Under the pieces are notes generated by a model. That model ran no database searches and was not told where the DNA came from. It was given only the letters and a program-made list of their open reading frames with translations. Made by a program: the position numbers and the translations under genes. This document shows, in pieces, positions 1 to 9,125 of a stretch of DNA of 64,000 bases (position 1 is the first letter of the stretch; every line of letters begins with the position of its first letter). Origin of the DNA: CAZAQV01 sp964487255 (GTDB lineage Bacteria; Myxococcota_A; Polyangia; Polyangiales; CAZAQV01); contig CAZAQV010000010.1 in the NCBI GenBank assembly GCA_964487255.1, forward strand, positions 62,001 to 126,000, read 5' to 3'.

Positions 1-62
1 CAACCCTTTACACGTACGACAATCGGTGGTGCTCCGGTAGAGAGCGCGCTACGGTCCTGGGC

Positions 63-1436
63 ATGAAGGGTTCGGTCGACAATATCTTAGGTGCCATCGG
101 CAACACGCCGCTTGTGAAGTTGAACCATGTTGCGCGGGACGTCGAAGCCAACGTTTTCGTCAAGTGTGAGTACCTCAACCCCGGCGGTTCGATGAAGGAC
201 CGCATGGGGCTCAACATGATCAACGAGGCCGAGAAACGCGGCGAACTCAAACCTGGCGGCACGATCATCGAAGCGACCAGCGGAAACACCGGAGCTGCGC
301 TGGCCATGATCGCGGCCGTGCGAGGATACCAGTGCATCTTCGTGATGCCCGATAAGATGAGCGAGGAGAAGATCGCGAGTCTGCGCGCCTTCGGTGCAAA
401 GGTTGTCGTCTGTCCGACCGCTGTCGAGCCTGACGACCCGCGTTCGTACTATTCGGTCGCGGAACGCCTGTCCCAAGAGACGCCCAACAGTTTCTATACG
501 CGCCAGTACCACAATATGGACAACCCAGGAGGACACTACATCTCAAGTGGCCCTGAGATTTGGGAGCAGACGGAGGGCGACTTTCAGGTTTTCGTTGCGG
601 GCCTCGGAACGGGTGGCACGATTTCGGGAACGGGCAAGTACCTCAAAGAACAGGACCCTTCAATTCAGCTCGTCGGTGTCGACCCAGTCGGCTCGCTCTA
701 CTACGACTTCGTTAAGAGCGGCCGCGTCACCAAGCCGTTTACTTACAAGGTTGAAGGCATCGGTGAAGACTTCTTCCCGTCCACCATCAATCTCGACATC
801 CTCGATGAGATTATTCGTGTCGATGACAAAGAGTGCTTCTTAATGACACGTGACTTGGTTCGTCACGAAGGTCTGTACACGGGAGGTTCGAGTGGTGCTG
901 CCGTTGCAGGTGCCCTCAAATACGCGAAGCAGACGGGTAAGAAAGAAAATATCGTTGTCCTTATCTGCGACAGTGCTTCGAAGTACCTGTCCAAGATTTT
1001 CAATGATGACTGGATGCGCGAGAACGGGTTTTTGGATGACGAAGGGACGCTCGGTATTGTGGCCGACTTGATGAAAACGAAAAGCGGTGATCCGATCTCC
1101 GCGAAGTCGACCGACCGCGTGCGAGACGTGATCGCCATCATGAAGAAGCACGGTATCTCGCAGTTGCCCGTACTCGACGATGGCAAGCTGGTGGGTGCCG
1201 TCGCCGAGGTTGACATGCTGCGCTACCTCGTCAGCGGCGAGCAAAGCCTCGACAGTCCGGTGGGCCCGCTCGTCGAAAGTGACTACGCGACGGTTTCGAC
1301 GAACACGAAGGTCGAGCTGCTACAAGGGCTACTCTCCGATGCGCGCATGGCCATCGTCGAGGAGAAGGGTGCAGTTACGGGCGTCATCACCAAGATCGAC
1401 CTCATTGACTACCTCGCCGTCCGCGCCAGCACCTAG
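63..1436 (+). CDS. cbs: Cystathionine beta-synthase-like PLP enzyme with C-terminal CBS domains
   Basis: 457 aa. Fold-type II PLP enzyme expected to condense serine or O-acetylserine with a thiol in the cytoplasm (cystathionine or cysteine formation). The PLP lysine is K45 in PGGSMKDR, the phosphate/substrate loops SGNTG (73-77), GTGGT (182-186) and GGSSG (274-278) are all present. Residues about 335-457 form a paired CBS (Bateman) module, as in cystathionine beta-synthases where it can regulate activity through a nucleotide ligand. Plain cysteine synthases are about 310 aa and lack this tail, which is why I favour the CBS call; substrate choice is not proven by sequence. The next small gene starts 9 nt after the stop. 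The ATG has no strong Shine-Dalgarno but agrees with the family N-terminus. Confidence 0.9.
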   Translation: MKGSVDNILGAIGNTPLVKLNHVARDVEANVFVKCEYLNPGGSMKDRMGLNMINEAEKRGELKPGGTIIEATSGNTGAALAMIAAVRGYQCIFVMPDKMSEEKIASLRAFGAKVVVCPTAVEPDDPRSYYSVAERLSQETPNSFYTRQYHNMDNPGGHYISSGPEIWEQTEGDFQVFVAGLGTGGTISGTGKYLKEQDPSIQLVGVDPVGSLYYDFVKSGRVTKPFTYKVEGIGEDFFPSTINLDILDEIIRVDDKECFLMTRDLVRHEGLYTGGSSGAAVAGALKYAKQTGKKENIVVLICDSASKYLSKIFNDDWMRENGFLDDEGTLGIVADLMKTKSGDPISAKSTDRVRDVIAIMKKHGISQLPVLDDGKLVGAVAEVDMLRYLVSGEQSLDSPVGPLVESDYATVSTNTKVELLQGLLSDARMAIVEEKGAVTGVITKIDLIDYLAVRAST

Positions 1437-1445
1437 AGGTGCAAC

Positions 1446-1649
1446 GTGTTCGACCAAGAAGAGAATCCCTTCTTTCTATGGGCGCAGAAGCACAGCAAGT
1501 GGTTGCTCCCGCTGGGCGCTTTGCTCTGTATCGGTCTGGCCATGGTTCCGGTGATCTTTGAAGAGAGCATCCTTGACCTCGCGCTCAATGGACTCGCAAA
1601 AGGCATCGTCGCGTTATTGATGGCCTTCGCCGAAGCGCTGGTCGGTTAG
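1446..1649 (+). CDS. Small membrane protein, unknown
   Basis: 67 aa, GTG start. An AGAGGTG ribosome-binding site overlaps the stop of the preceding PLP-enzyme gene, so the two are probably co-transcribed and coupled. The protein has a short charged N-terminus, a hydrophobic stretch at about residues 19-38 and a second amphipathic or hydrophobic helix at about 45-65, consistent with a one- or two-helix inner-membrane peptide. I do not recognise a family. The position 9 nt behind the PLP-enzyme gene is the only clue to its role. Confidence 0.6.
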   Translation: MFDQEENPFFLWAQKHSKWLLPLGALLCIGLAMVPVIFEESILDLALNGLAKGIVALLMAFAEALVG

Positions 1650-1850
1650 TCGACCCGGCTTCTTAGGTGGCTGATCGTGCCGCCTGATGGCCAAGGCATT
1701 AGCAGGTGGGAACACCGATCCGCCGAGTGAGGTGCTGATATCATTGCTCTTCTTTGAGTGTTTTTCTCACGCCGGGCCGATCGAAGGCGAAGTCGACCTC
1801 GTTGAACTTACCCCAAGCCAAATCGCCTATAGTACCCATCGGACCTCCCG
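1650..1850. other. Convergent intergenic gap, nothing clear
   Basis: About 200 bp between the small membrane protein gene and the end of the pseudouridine synthase gene. Contains a short T-run after GAGTG near 1760 but no convincing hairpin and no supported ORF. Confidence 0.5.
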
Positions 1851-2861
1851 TTAGGCCGACAAATGCTCCAGCAAGACCTCAATGTCCTTGGGGAGAGGTG
1901 ACTCAGCGCGAACATTCTCGCGCGTGATCGGGTGAACGAACGCGAGCAGTTGAGCATGGAGGGCCTGGCGGCTGAGCTGCGTGGCGAGTTCGCGGAGGTG
2001 GGCGTCTTTGGGGGCGCGGCCATAAACCGGGTCGCCGACGAGCGGATAGCCGTGCTCACTTAGATGTACACGAATTTGATGGGTACGACCGGTTTCGAGC
2101 GTGCAGCGTACTTGGGTGGCTGGTCCGAGCTGGGCGACCGCTTCGACGTGCGTGACGGCGCGGCGGCCGCGGTCGGTCTTGGAGGTGAACTTCTTGCGGT
2201 CGCCAGGGTGCCGGCCATGAAACGTGTCGAACGTTTGCTTGCCCTCAAACTTGCCCCAGACGATAGCCGTGTACGCACGCTCGATGTCGTGCCTTGAAAA
2301 CAAGTCGACCAAACCTTCGTGCGTTTGCGGCGTTTTCGCCACGACCATCACGCCACTCGTGTCCTTGTCTAACCGATGCACAATCCCCGGACGGATCGCT
2401 CCAGCCACAAACGAGCGCGTGGAAATACCACGCTTCGTTTGAGCTTCCGCCTGTCTTTTTGGCTCTTCGGCCAGGGCCTCATCGCGCCCAAAGTAATACA
2501 GCAGAGCGTTGACCAAGGTGCCATCGGGGTGACCGGGGGCAGGGTGGACAACCAACCCGGCCGGTTTGTTGACCAGCGCGAGATGTTCATCCTCGACCAG
2601 CACTTCGATCGGAATGTCCTGCGGGACAAGGTCCGGAACTTCCGGTGGGGCCGGCGTAATTTCGAGCTCGGCGCCTTCACGGACGCGCGTCTTGGGCATG
2701 ACTGCGACGCCGTCGAGTTCGACCCGTCCATCGAGAATCCAGCGTTTAATCGTCGAGCGTGACACGCCATCGAGGCGTTTGGCCGCGATCTTGTCGACGC
2801 GCTCGCCATCCTCGCAGCCCTCGATCGTCAGCGTGATTGACTCTGGATTGGCCTCCGTCAC
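1851..2861 (-). CDS. rluD: RluA/RluD-family 23S rRNA pseudouridine synthase
   Basis: 336 aa, GTG start. Converts uridine to pseudouridine in structured RNA, most probably 23S rRNA. An N-terminal S4 RNA-binding domain (about residues 15-75) is followed by the RluA-type catalytic domain; the active-site motif HRLDKDTSG carries the catalytic aspartate, and the GRTHQIRVHL motif typical of the family is present. Length and domain order match RluD rather than the shorter RluA. The start codon overlaps the TGA of the upstream peptidase gene (GTGA, 2858-2861), indicating translational coupling. An insertion of about 20 residues before the catalytic motif (EPKRQAEAQTKRGISTRS region) is a minor oddity. 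The RluD versus RluC choice is inferred from length and architecture. Confidence 0.9.
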   Translation of the reverse strand: MTEANPESITLTIEGCEDGERVDKIAAKRLDGVSRSTIKRWILDGRVELDGVAVMPKTRVREGAELEITPAPPEVPDLVPQDIPIEVLVEDEHLALVNKPAGLVVHPAPGHPDGTLVNALLYYFGRDEALAEEPKRQAEAQTKRGISTRSFVAGAIRPGIVHRLDKDTSGVMVVAKTPQTHEGLVDLFSRHDIERAYTAIVWGKFEGKQTFDTFHGRHPGDRKKFTSKTDRGRRAVTHVEAVAQLGPATQVRCTLETGRTHQIRVHLSEHGYPLVGDPVYGRAPKDAHLRELATQLSRQALHAQLLAFVHPITRENVRAESPLPKDIEVLLEHLSA

Positions 2862-5110
2862 GGTGCAGGGTGAAGATTCACCGGGGAGACTGGGCCGCCG
2901 AGGTGCCGTTTGAAAAAGCGCACGTAGCGAAACTGTAGGGCCCGGCGCTTGGCACCTGAGCTGCCCATGTGCGTGGCGCTCACGAGCGGAACGAGTTCGA
3001 AGTCCTTTCCTTCGCGGACAAGGGCATCGGCTAGCTTTGCCGTGTGCGTGTAGAGCACATTGTCGTCTGCCATGCCGTGTACCAGCATTAAGGGGCGCTC
3101 GAGCTTGGCAGCGTGTGTGAGTGCCGAGGTGCGGTCGTAGCCCTCTTTGTTCTCGCCCGGAAGACCCATGTAGCGCTCGGTGTAGTGCGTGTCGTAGTCG
3201 CGCCAGTCGGTAACCGGCGCGCCTGCGATGGCAGCCTTGAACATATCGGGGCGAAGCATCACAGCCATCGTCGCAAAATAGCCACCAAAGGACCAGCCTT
3301 GGATTCCCACGCGTTCGAGGTCGAGTTCGGGGTAGCGCTCGTCAAGCGCGCGCAGAGCATCGACGTGGTCTTGTAGCGGGACGGTGATGAGGTCACCGCG
3401 GGTGACCTTCTCCCAATCGTCGCCACGATGTGGCGTGCCGCGGCCATCGATCTTGATGACTACGAATCCCTGGTCCGCCAGCCACTGGTCCATGAAGTAG
3501 AAGCGGGGCGAATTGTGTACGACGGTCGTTATCGGGCCGCCGTACACGCTAACGATCACTGGATAGCGTAGTTTGGCGTCAAAGTTTCGCGGGCGAACGA
3601 TGGCGGTCCGATAGTCTCGTTCGCCGATAGAGGTTACCTCCACGCTTGGAACAAAGGGCGCAAGCGGTGGATCGTACGGCAGGTCGAGAAGCTTCTTGTC
3701 ATCTCGATACAATGCCAAGCTGAGCGTTCCGTCAATGAGGGCGCTGCGCTTCACCCATAGCCCACCCGGACCTACGCTCGCGGTATGCACGCCGGCTCCG
3801 GTGCTCAGCTGTTCGACTTTGTCGCCGCCTTTGAATGCGACACGATAGATGTGCGACTCGCTTGGTTCTGGACCGCCAAGAAAGTAGAAAAAACCGTCTT
3901 CGATGTCGAGCGCATGCCGATAACCCGCGCTTGCAGGCACCAGCGTGACAACCTCTTGTGCACCCGCCTCGCGCATGTGCACGACGCGGCCCGCCTTTTC
4001 GTCGAGCGACCAGACCCAAAGCTTCTCGTGTCGAAGTGGCAACACAGCATCGATGTTGATCCAGGCACCATGCGTGATCGGCTCCATGGGGCAGATGCTG
4101 AGCGGGTCTTTCGAGGCACCGCATCCGATCATCCACATTCGCTGCTGGGCCCGGTCTTGGACGATAGGGAGTGGCCGTGAGTCGGCACTCCAGCGGACGT
4201 CGACGAGGTATTCTGCACCGTCGCCGAGAGAAAACTCCGATGATCGCCGCCTGTGCAAGTCGTGGATGAAGAGCCGAACGGACACATTGGGCGTACCCGC
4301 ACGTGGATAGCGGAGCACCGCAGCAGGCTCCTCAGGCGACGCGGGATCCTGAACATAAAGCGCCTCGACACCGGTTTCATCGTTGCACTGGTAGGCGATC
4401 TTTTCGCTATCCGGTGACCACCAAAAGCCTTGGTACCGGTGCATCTCCTCCTGCGCCACAAACTCGGGCACGCCGCAGCGAATATCGCCTTTGCCCGCTT
4501 TGACCACCCGTCGCTCGCGTCCTTGATTGAGGTCGAACACAAAGAGATCAGCGCCTTTGACGTAGGCGACCTTTCGCGCATCGGGTGAGAGGCGCGCGTC
4601 GATCACGTGGCCGTCGATGTTCAGCCGGCGTGCGGGCTTGGAGCCGCGCACCACAAATACCTGGCCCGAGACGGGAATCATGAGTGTGTCGCCGTCTTCG
4701 CTCAGGACAAAGCGGGTGATTCCGTGCGCGCGCTGCCGTAGTCGTTCGTGTCGCGCCTTTTCGTCGGCGGAGAGCTGGACCTCCGCGCCTCCGAGCAGCG
4801 TTGTAACGCTGGCGACGAGCGATTCATGTTTGCTCTCGATGTCGAGTACGTAGAGGGCTTGTTGTCCGTCATCACCCGGTCTGAGGTAATAGAGCTGCTG
4901 GCCGTTGGGCGCAAACTTAAAGCTGTGCGGACGCCCCGCAGAGAAATGACCACTCGCGGATATCTGGTCATAAAGATCGGGGTACTGAACGCTGAGGTCT
5001 GCTTCTGTGGCGGAGCCTGTTACGGTTTGCGGGGGCGGCGTACCTCCGCAGGCGCACAACAATAGGGTCCAGCAGGCCAGGGCGCGTTTGCCAAAGTCGA
5101 CGGCGAGCAT
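2858..5110 (-). CDS. DPP-IV-like S9 prolyl oligopeptidase family lipoprotein
   Basis: 750 aa from ATG 5110. The frame remains open to 5314, but this start gives a lipoprotein signal peptide (TLLLCAC, modified Cys21) and is preceded by a GCAGGG-like ribosome-binding site. Serine exopeptidase expected to be anchored in the cell envelope. The N-terminal two thirds is a DPP-IV beta-propeller carrying the EFVAQEEMHRYQ double-Glu motif that binds the substrate amino terminus, followed by an alpha/beta-hydrolase domain. Catalytic triad as read: Ser607 in GWSFGG, Asp682 in MADDNV, His714 in ATHMGS. This is the S9B subfamily, which removes N-terminal dipeptides, often X-Pro. The stop overlaps the start of the downstream pseudouridine synthase gene. 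Confidence 0.9.
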   Translation of the reverse strand: MLAVDFGKRALACWTLLLCACGGTPPPQTVTGSATEADLSVQYPDLYDQISASGHFSAGRPHSFKFAPNGQQLYYLRPGDDGQQALYVLDIESKHESLVASVTTLLGGAEVQLSADEKARHERLRQRAHGITRFVLSEDGDTLMIPVSGQVFVVRGSKPARRLNIDGHVIDARLSPDARKVAYVKGADLFVFDLNQGRERRVVKAGKGDIRCGVPEFVAQEEMHRYQGFWWSPDSEKIAYQCNDETGVEALYVQDPASPEEPAAVLRYPRAGTPNVSVRLFIHDLHRRRSSEFSLGDGAEYLVDVRWSADSRPLPIVQDRAQQRMWMIGCGASKDPLSICPMEPITHGAWINIDAVLPLRHEKLWVWSLDEKAGRVVHMREAGAQEVVTLVPASAGYRHALDIEDGFFYFLGGPEPSESHIYRVAFKGGDKVEQLSTGAGVHTASVGPGGLWVKRSALIDGTLSLALYRDDKKLLDLPYDPPLAPFVPSVEVTSIGERDYRTAIVRPRNFDAKLRYPVIVSVYGGPITTVVHNSPRFYFMDQWLADQGFVVIKIDGRGTPHRGDDWEKVTRGDLITVPLQDHVDALRALDERYPELDLERVGIQGWSFGGYFATMAVMLRPDMFKAAIAGAPVTDWRDYDTHYTERYMGLPGENKEGYDRTSALTHAAKLERPLMLVHGMADDNVLYTHTAKLADALVREGKDFELVPLVSATHMGSSGAKRRALQFRYVRFFKRHLGGPVSPVNLHPAP

Positions 5111-5484
5111 GCCCTGCAGTAGAGAAGAAATGTGTTTGCTCGGCAAGCATATAGTGATCCGGAGCCCCGCTTGTGCGCGGCGCCCCGGAGTGGTGTGTCT
5201 TTGTGGTCGTTTTTCAAGGGACGCGTGGTGTACGCCCCTCAAGCTGGTTAGGTGTGCCGAACACCACCGACTCGTGGTGAGTGGGTGATGGAATGAGGCG
5301 GTGGTGCCGGACACGTCACACCCTTTTCACTACGCAAGTCGCATGCCACTTTTATCAGCCGCGAGCACAGATGGAATCACTGAAAAAAAGGGCCTAGTCA
5401 CCCCAGGGCTGCACTCATTAGTGTCTCATCTAGACGACAGAGCGCCTTGTTTGCTCCGCCTGCGGCAGCGCGCCAAGCTGCGGT
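5111..5484. other. Divergent intergenic region
   Basis: 374 bp between the divergent peptidase and lipoprotein genes. It must hold both promoters. The open frame from 5111 to 5314 on the minus strand reads Arg/His-rich and is not signal-peptide-like, so I treat it as non-coding. No clear -35/-10 pair or operator palindrome was recognised. Confidence 0.5.
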
Positions 5485-6444
5485 ATGCTCAGACTCGTTC
5501 CTATCACGATCGTCCTCGCTCTCTCCTGTGGTGGCTCGTCCGAGAGCGAAAAGAAGCCCAGCGGCTCGAGTATCAAAACCGTCGACCCGGACGAGTTCGC
5601 CAAACAACATCAATCCTTCGAACGCTACTGGTACCAGGGTAAGGCCGAGCTCAGTCGCTACGATCTTGAGCAGATGCGTTACGGCGAGAAGCGCGCAGGG
5701 CACGCCATCTTCATCTTCGTCACCGAGGACTTTCGGCTCGATCGTCAGGTCAAGTTTGAGGGAGACCGCACCGCGCTCGACAGCGACAGTCAGGCGAACG
5801 TCGCTTCGGTGCTCAAGCTCAATGCCCACCGACGTTTCGACACGGGAATCTACCCGTACAGCATCCTGACCTCATCCTTTTCTGAGGTGGACGACATGAC
5901 GCGACCTATCAAGGTCAGCACATCGGTGCAGGAGTGGTGCGGGCACACCTTCTCGCAGCTCAATCGTCGCGCTGACGGTTACGACTTTACTCTTTTTTCA
6001 TATTTCGACAGCGAGGGCGACCACAAGGCAGTGCTTCCGGGCGTGCTGACCGAAGATGGCTTGTGGGCCCTCGGGCGGCGTAATCCCAAGTCGCTGCCTG
6101 TCGGTGAGATGGAGGTGCTTCCTGCACTGCACGTCTTGCGCTTTCGTCACGTCTCCGCACAGCCGCAATCGGCGGTCGGCACCTTGCGTGATGTCCAGAA
6201 GTCACCGCACGGCCGCTCGAAGCAGATTCGCTATGAGCTGGCGTATACAGGGTTCGCGCGCCGCTTGGTGATCTATTTCGAGGCGGGTTTTCCTCATCGT
6301 CCGTTGGCTTGGGAGGAGCTCGACCAGAGAGAAGGTGAGGAGGCACGAACCCTTGGCGTGCGTCGCGAAGAGATGATGCTCGACTACTGGAACCACAACA
6401 ACATTGGGGACGCCCCCTATCGCCGCGCGCTCGGTCTGGACTAG
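5485..6444 (+). CDS. Conserved lipoprotein of the YWYQGKAE type, function unknown
   Basis: 319 aa. The signal peptide MLRLVPITIVLALSC ends in a lipobox with Cys15, so the protein should be envelope-anchored. The mature protein contains the stretch YWYQGKAELSRYDLEQMRYG and later GHAIFIFVTEDF. I recall this motif set from a family of about 300-aa lipoproteins widespread in Bacteroidetes and other bacteria, often mislabelled 'septum formation inhibitor Maf'; that recollection needs a database check. No catalytic motif is obvious. The gene ends exactly where the left arm of a long inverted repeat begins, and it converges on the next gene. Confidence 0.75.
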   Translation: MLRLVPITIVLALSCGGSSESEKKPSGSSIKTVDPDEFAKQHQSFERYWYQGKAELSRYDLEQMRYGEKRAGHAIFIFVTEDFRLDRQVKFEGDRTALDSDSQANVASVLKLNAHRRFDTGIYPYSILTSSFSEVDDMTRPIKVSTSVQEWCGHTFSQLNRRADGYDFTLFSYFDSEGDHKAVLPGVLTEDGLWALGRRNPKSLPVGEMEVLPALHVLRFRHVSAQPQSAVGTLRDVQKSPHGRSKQIRYELAYTGFARRLVIYFEAGFPHRPLAWEELDQREGEEARTLGVRREEMMLDYWNHNNIGDAPYRRALGLD

Positions 6445-6602
6445 TGTCCGATCCACTCAGGTTGTCGCAGGAGGCGAAGAGAGGTTTGTTCGAATCAAGG
6501 CGCGAAAACGAAGGACGTGCAGCGTACATTCGAGTTTGAGTAACGCCGAGTCGGGCGAAGCTCACAAGAAAACTGTGACAACTTGGGTGGATCGGACACT
6601 AG
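6441..6602. repeat. Long inverted repeat filling a convergent junction (element A)
   Basis: Left arm 6441-6470 and right arm 6573-6602 match as reverse complements at 27 of 30 positions. In a plus-strand transcript the three mismatches become G-U pairs, so all 30 positions can pair. Each arm includes the TAG stop codon of the gene entering it. The 102-nt centre contains CAAGGCG and AACGCCGAG segments. No T-run follows the arms, so this is not a textbook intrinsic terminator. Confidence 0.9.
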
Positions 6603-7657
6603 GGAGCACAGAGCGGCCGAATCGGTGGCGAGGGTTTGGGTCGAAGTGCGAGCGGAAGCAGCAGCGTGGCCCGAGAGCCAGCGGGGGTGGGTGCGGGTAG
6701 CGCGATAGTTCGTAGCGCATCCAGTACGCAACGTTCGCTCTCGGCGCTATCGAAAGAGCCTTCCGCGATGCAGACGCTGTCGACTTCACCCGTCGAGGAG
6801 ACCGATAGCTGAACCGCAGCCGTGCCCCCGCGCGAGCCCCGCCCAGGACTGAGGCAACCAGCAAGAGTGGGGGTCGTCTTTGAGATTTCGGCTTGCACGG
6901 CGGCGACGTCGACATCACCGGTCGAGTCGATAGCGCTCTCGCCACAACGAAGCTCCGTGGCGTGTTCGAGTGGCGGCTCCGGAACTTTGGTCCCCTCAGG
7001 AAGCATCACCGCCAGTGACACCGAAAGCTCCGGAAACGAGTGGAGTGTTTGAAGCCATGCGTAGATGTGACGCAGGGGGACATTTTTCTCGGCACTCACT
7101 ACGACGTGCGACGGAGGAGGCGTTTCTTTCTCTAGCGCGCGGAGCGCCTGTGCGTGGGTCTGTGCGTCGCCTTTGAGGTTGTCATTCCGCAGAATGATCC
7201 CCCGGTCCGTCAGGGCCGAGAAAAGTGTGCGTTTCTGTTCGGCGGACGTCATGGTGAATGTAACAGCGACCAACCTATCCGCCTCCACGCCAACCTGGCC
7301 CCAGAGTGTAAGCAAGCGCACGGTGTCGGGTACCGCATCGAAATGTTCATCGAGGTCGTCGGGGGGCGGTGGAAGCGGTCGCATCGCCTGCGCCGTTGGT
7401 GAGTCGAGCTTAAAGCTCGAAGACGGAACCAGAATGCATGAAACGGGCGAATCCGACTCGGCTTCAGGACGCTGGTTAATTGTTGCGATCAGCTCCCCGA
7501 AGGTTGCGTCCAGCGGTAGTTCGATAGGGTCCTTGTCCGAAGTTGGGGTAGGCGCGGGTTGGAGCTCTGGCTTTCGCTCGGCACTTTGCGTCGTGTTCGC
7601 TTGGTCACCACCACACGCCACCACAGAGAAGATGCAGAACAGAAGCGATCTAGCCAT
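6599..7657 (-). CDS. Lipoprotein with C-terminal AgmX/TonB-C-like domain
   Basis: 352 aa. The signal peptide MARSLLFCIFSVVAC has a lipobox at Cys15, followed by a Thr/Pro-rich linker. The middle region (about residues 40-215) is not recognised. From about residue 240 to the end the sequence reads CGESAID...LAGCLSPG...GTAAVQLSVSSTGEVDSVCI...CVLDALRTI, the pattern of the AgmX/PglI or TonB-C-like domain frequent in myxobacterial envelope proteins, with paired cysteines. I infer a periplasm-facing binding or scaffolding role; no enzymatic motif is seen. The stop codon lies inside inverted repeat A. The start of the MepA-type gene on the same strand lies upstream, ending 9 nt before this ATG, so the two may be co-transcribed. 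Confidence 0.7.
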   Translation of the reverse strand: MARSLLFCIFSVVACGGDQANTTQSAERKPELQPAPTPTSDKDPIELPLDATFGELIATINQRPEAESDSPVSCILVPSSSFKLDSPTAQAMRPLPPPPDDLDEHFDAVPDTVRLLTLWGQVGVEADRLVAVTFTMTSAEQKRTLFSALTDRGIILRNDNLKGDAQTHAQALRALEKETPPPSHVVVSAEKNVPLRHIYAWLQTLHSFPELSVSLAVMLPEGTKVPEPPLEHATELRCGESAIDSTGDVDVAAVQAEISKTTPTLAGCLSPGRGSRGGTAAVQLSVSSTGEVDSVCIAEGSFDSAESERCVLDALRTIALPAPTPAGSRATLLLPLALRPKPSPPIRPLCAP

Positions 7658-7666
7658 CTGCTGAAT

Positions 7667-8464
7667 CTAACGGGGGGCCCAGGCGTAGGTGGGGCCGCTG
7701 TCTTTACAGCTCGGCCGGCTCGCCGGCGGGCAGTAGATGCGTACGTGAAAGTGGTTCCGATGCGGGTGTCCCGTTGCAGGCTGCGCCATCAGTTTTCGTG
7801 CTCGATCGAGCACGACTTGTCTTGCGCCGTGTTCCTGGCCATAGCGCAAAAGACGCTGCTTTATCGTATTGGCGACAAAGATGTATTGCACACGCGCATC
7901 ACCGTCTGCCACGAGCTTTTCGACGAGTGTCCAGTTGCGAGCATCGTCGAAGACAAGCCCTGTGTTGGCTTTGAGCCCTTTGCCGTCCGCCCCAAACGAA
8001 GCGAAGGCATAAGGTTCGTATGTCGAACCGTCTGCGCGCGTCATGTAGAATGCAATGTCCACGTCGCGGCCGCTCTCATGTGAGCCGTGTCCGTCGATGT
8101 CTCCGCCATTCTCTTTGGAAAGCTCTCCGATCGACAGCTTGGCGCCAGGATGCCTTCCCCATACGCGACGTGATGCCCGGTGGAGCAACTGCACGAGTTC
8201 CCACGTCCCGTAGAAGTGCCCGGTTTTTCGGTACTCGGTCGTGTATCGAAGGTACGCATCTTCTTCAACCTTGACGCCCCGTTTGAGCTTGCCATCCCAC
8301 GGGTGGCCCACGGAGCGCGAGCGTTTCGAAATGCGGGGCATCTTGCCGAGGCGGGCACGCTTGCGTTTTGATGCGCGCTCTGTGGCGGCGGATGGGCCAT
8401 CGGGGTGCGCTTCAGCCGTGTTCGTTCCAACGACCCATAGCAACGCGACCAACAGCCATCTCAT
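7667..8464 (-). CDS. mepA: Penicillin-insensitive murein endopeptidase (MepA/LAS family)
   Basis: 265 aa from ATG 8464; a TTG 36 nt upstream also opens the frame, but the ATG gives a clean signal peptide (MRWLLVALLWVVGTNTAEA). Periplasmic LAS-type zinc peptidase expected to cleave D-Ala-meso-DAP cross-links in peptidoglycan. Zinc ligands fit GHGSHESGRDVDIAF (His and Asp) and the C-terminal HRNHFHVRI (His). The protein is about the length of E. coli MepA but the rest is diverged, with a basic linker (about residues 30-60) before the catalytic domain. It is followed on the same strand 9 nt later by the AgmX-domain lipoprotein gene. Confidence 0.85.
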   Translation of the reverse strand: MRWLLVALLWVVGTNTAEAHPDGPSAATERASKRKRARLGKMPRISKRSRSVGHPWDGKLKRGVKVEEDAYLRYTTEYRKTGHFYGTWELVQLLHRASRRVWGRHPGAKLSIGELSKENGGDIDGHGSHESGRDVDIAFYMTRADGSTYEPYAFASFGADGKGLKANTGLVFDDARNWTLVEKLVADGDARVQYIFVANTIKQRLLRYGQEHGARQVVLDRARKLMAQPATGHPHRNHFHVRIYCPPASRPSCKDSGPTYAWAPR

Positions 8465-8594
8465 ACCGATCCGATAACGGATACCTGGCCAAATCCGCAA
8501 CTTTTCGACAATCCCTGCGAGAAGGTGACAGACGTGGACAGTGCGGCTCTGTTGTCAAGGTCCTCTGCTTGTCGCCTTGTGCTAGCGTTGGCGG

Positions 8595-9125
8595 ATGGCT
8601 GGGATTGATGAATCACGGACGTTTGAGCCGCTGCGGATTGCGATCATAACGGTGTCCGACACCCGCAGCGAGGCGGACGACAAGAGCGGCGCGTTGCTTG
8701 TCGAGCGTGCGAAGGGGGCTGGGCACGAGGTGGTCGAAAAGCGCATCGTCCCCGATGACCAAACGCAGATTGAAGCCGTTCTTCGCCGCTACGTCGCCGA
8801 CGCAACTATCGAGGTGGTGATCGCCACCGGTGGGACGGGCGTTACGGGACGTGATGTGACGCCCGAGGCATTTTTCGCGGTCTACGAAAAGGAGATTCCC
8901 GGCTTTGGCGAACTTTTTCGCATGCTGAGCTACCAGAGCATCGGCACCTCGACCATCCAGTCGCGTGCCACCGCCGGTGTCGCGGGTGGCACATACCTCT
9001 TCGCCTTGCCCGGTTCGACCGGCGCCTGCAAAGACGCCTGGGACCAGATCCTCGTTAGTCAACTCGATTCGCGACACCGTCCGTGCAACTTCGCCGAGCT
9101 TTTGCCACGCTTGCGCGAGCAGTAA
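8595..9125 (+). CDS. moaB: Molybdenum cofactor biosynthesis protein MoaB/MogA family
   Basis: 176 aa. Cytoplasmic molybdopterin-binding protein that adenylylates molybdopterin or assists molybdate insertion. The family features are clear: IAIITVSDTRS near the N-terminus, VVIATGGTGVTGRDVTPEA in the middle, and TYLFALPGSTGACKDAWDQIL near the C-terminus. Length and the lack of a MoeA-like partner domain match MoaB rather than MogA, but the two are not separated by motif alone. It is isolated from other molybdenum-cofactor genes in this window. No strong ribosome-binding site; the ATG is chosen because the family fold begins about 12 residues later. Confidence 0.9.
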   Translation: MAGIDESRTFEPLRIAIITVSDTRSEADDKSGALLVERAKGAGHEVVEKRIVPDDQTQIEAVLRRYVADATIEVVIATGGTGVTGRDVTPEAFFAVYEKEIPGFGELFRMLSYQSIGTSTIQSRATAGVAGGTYLFALPGSTGACKDAWDQILVSQLDSRHRPCNFAELLPRLREQ

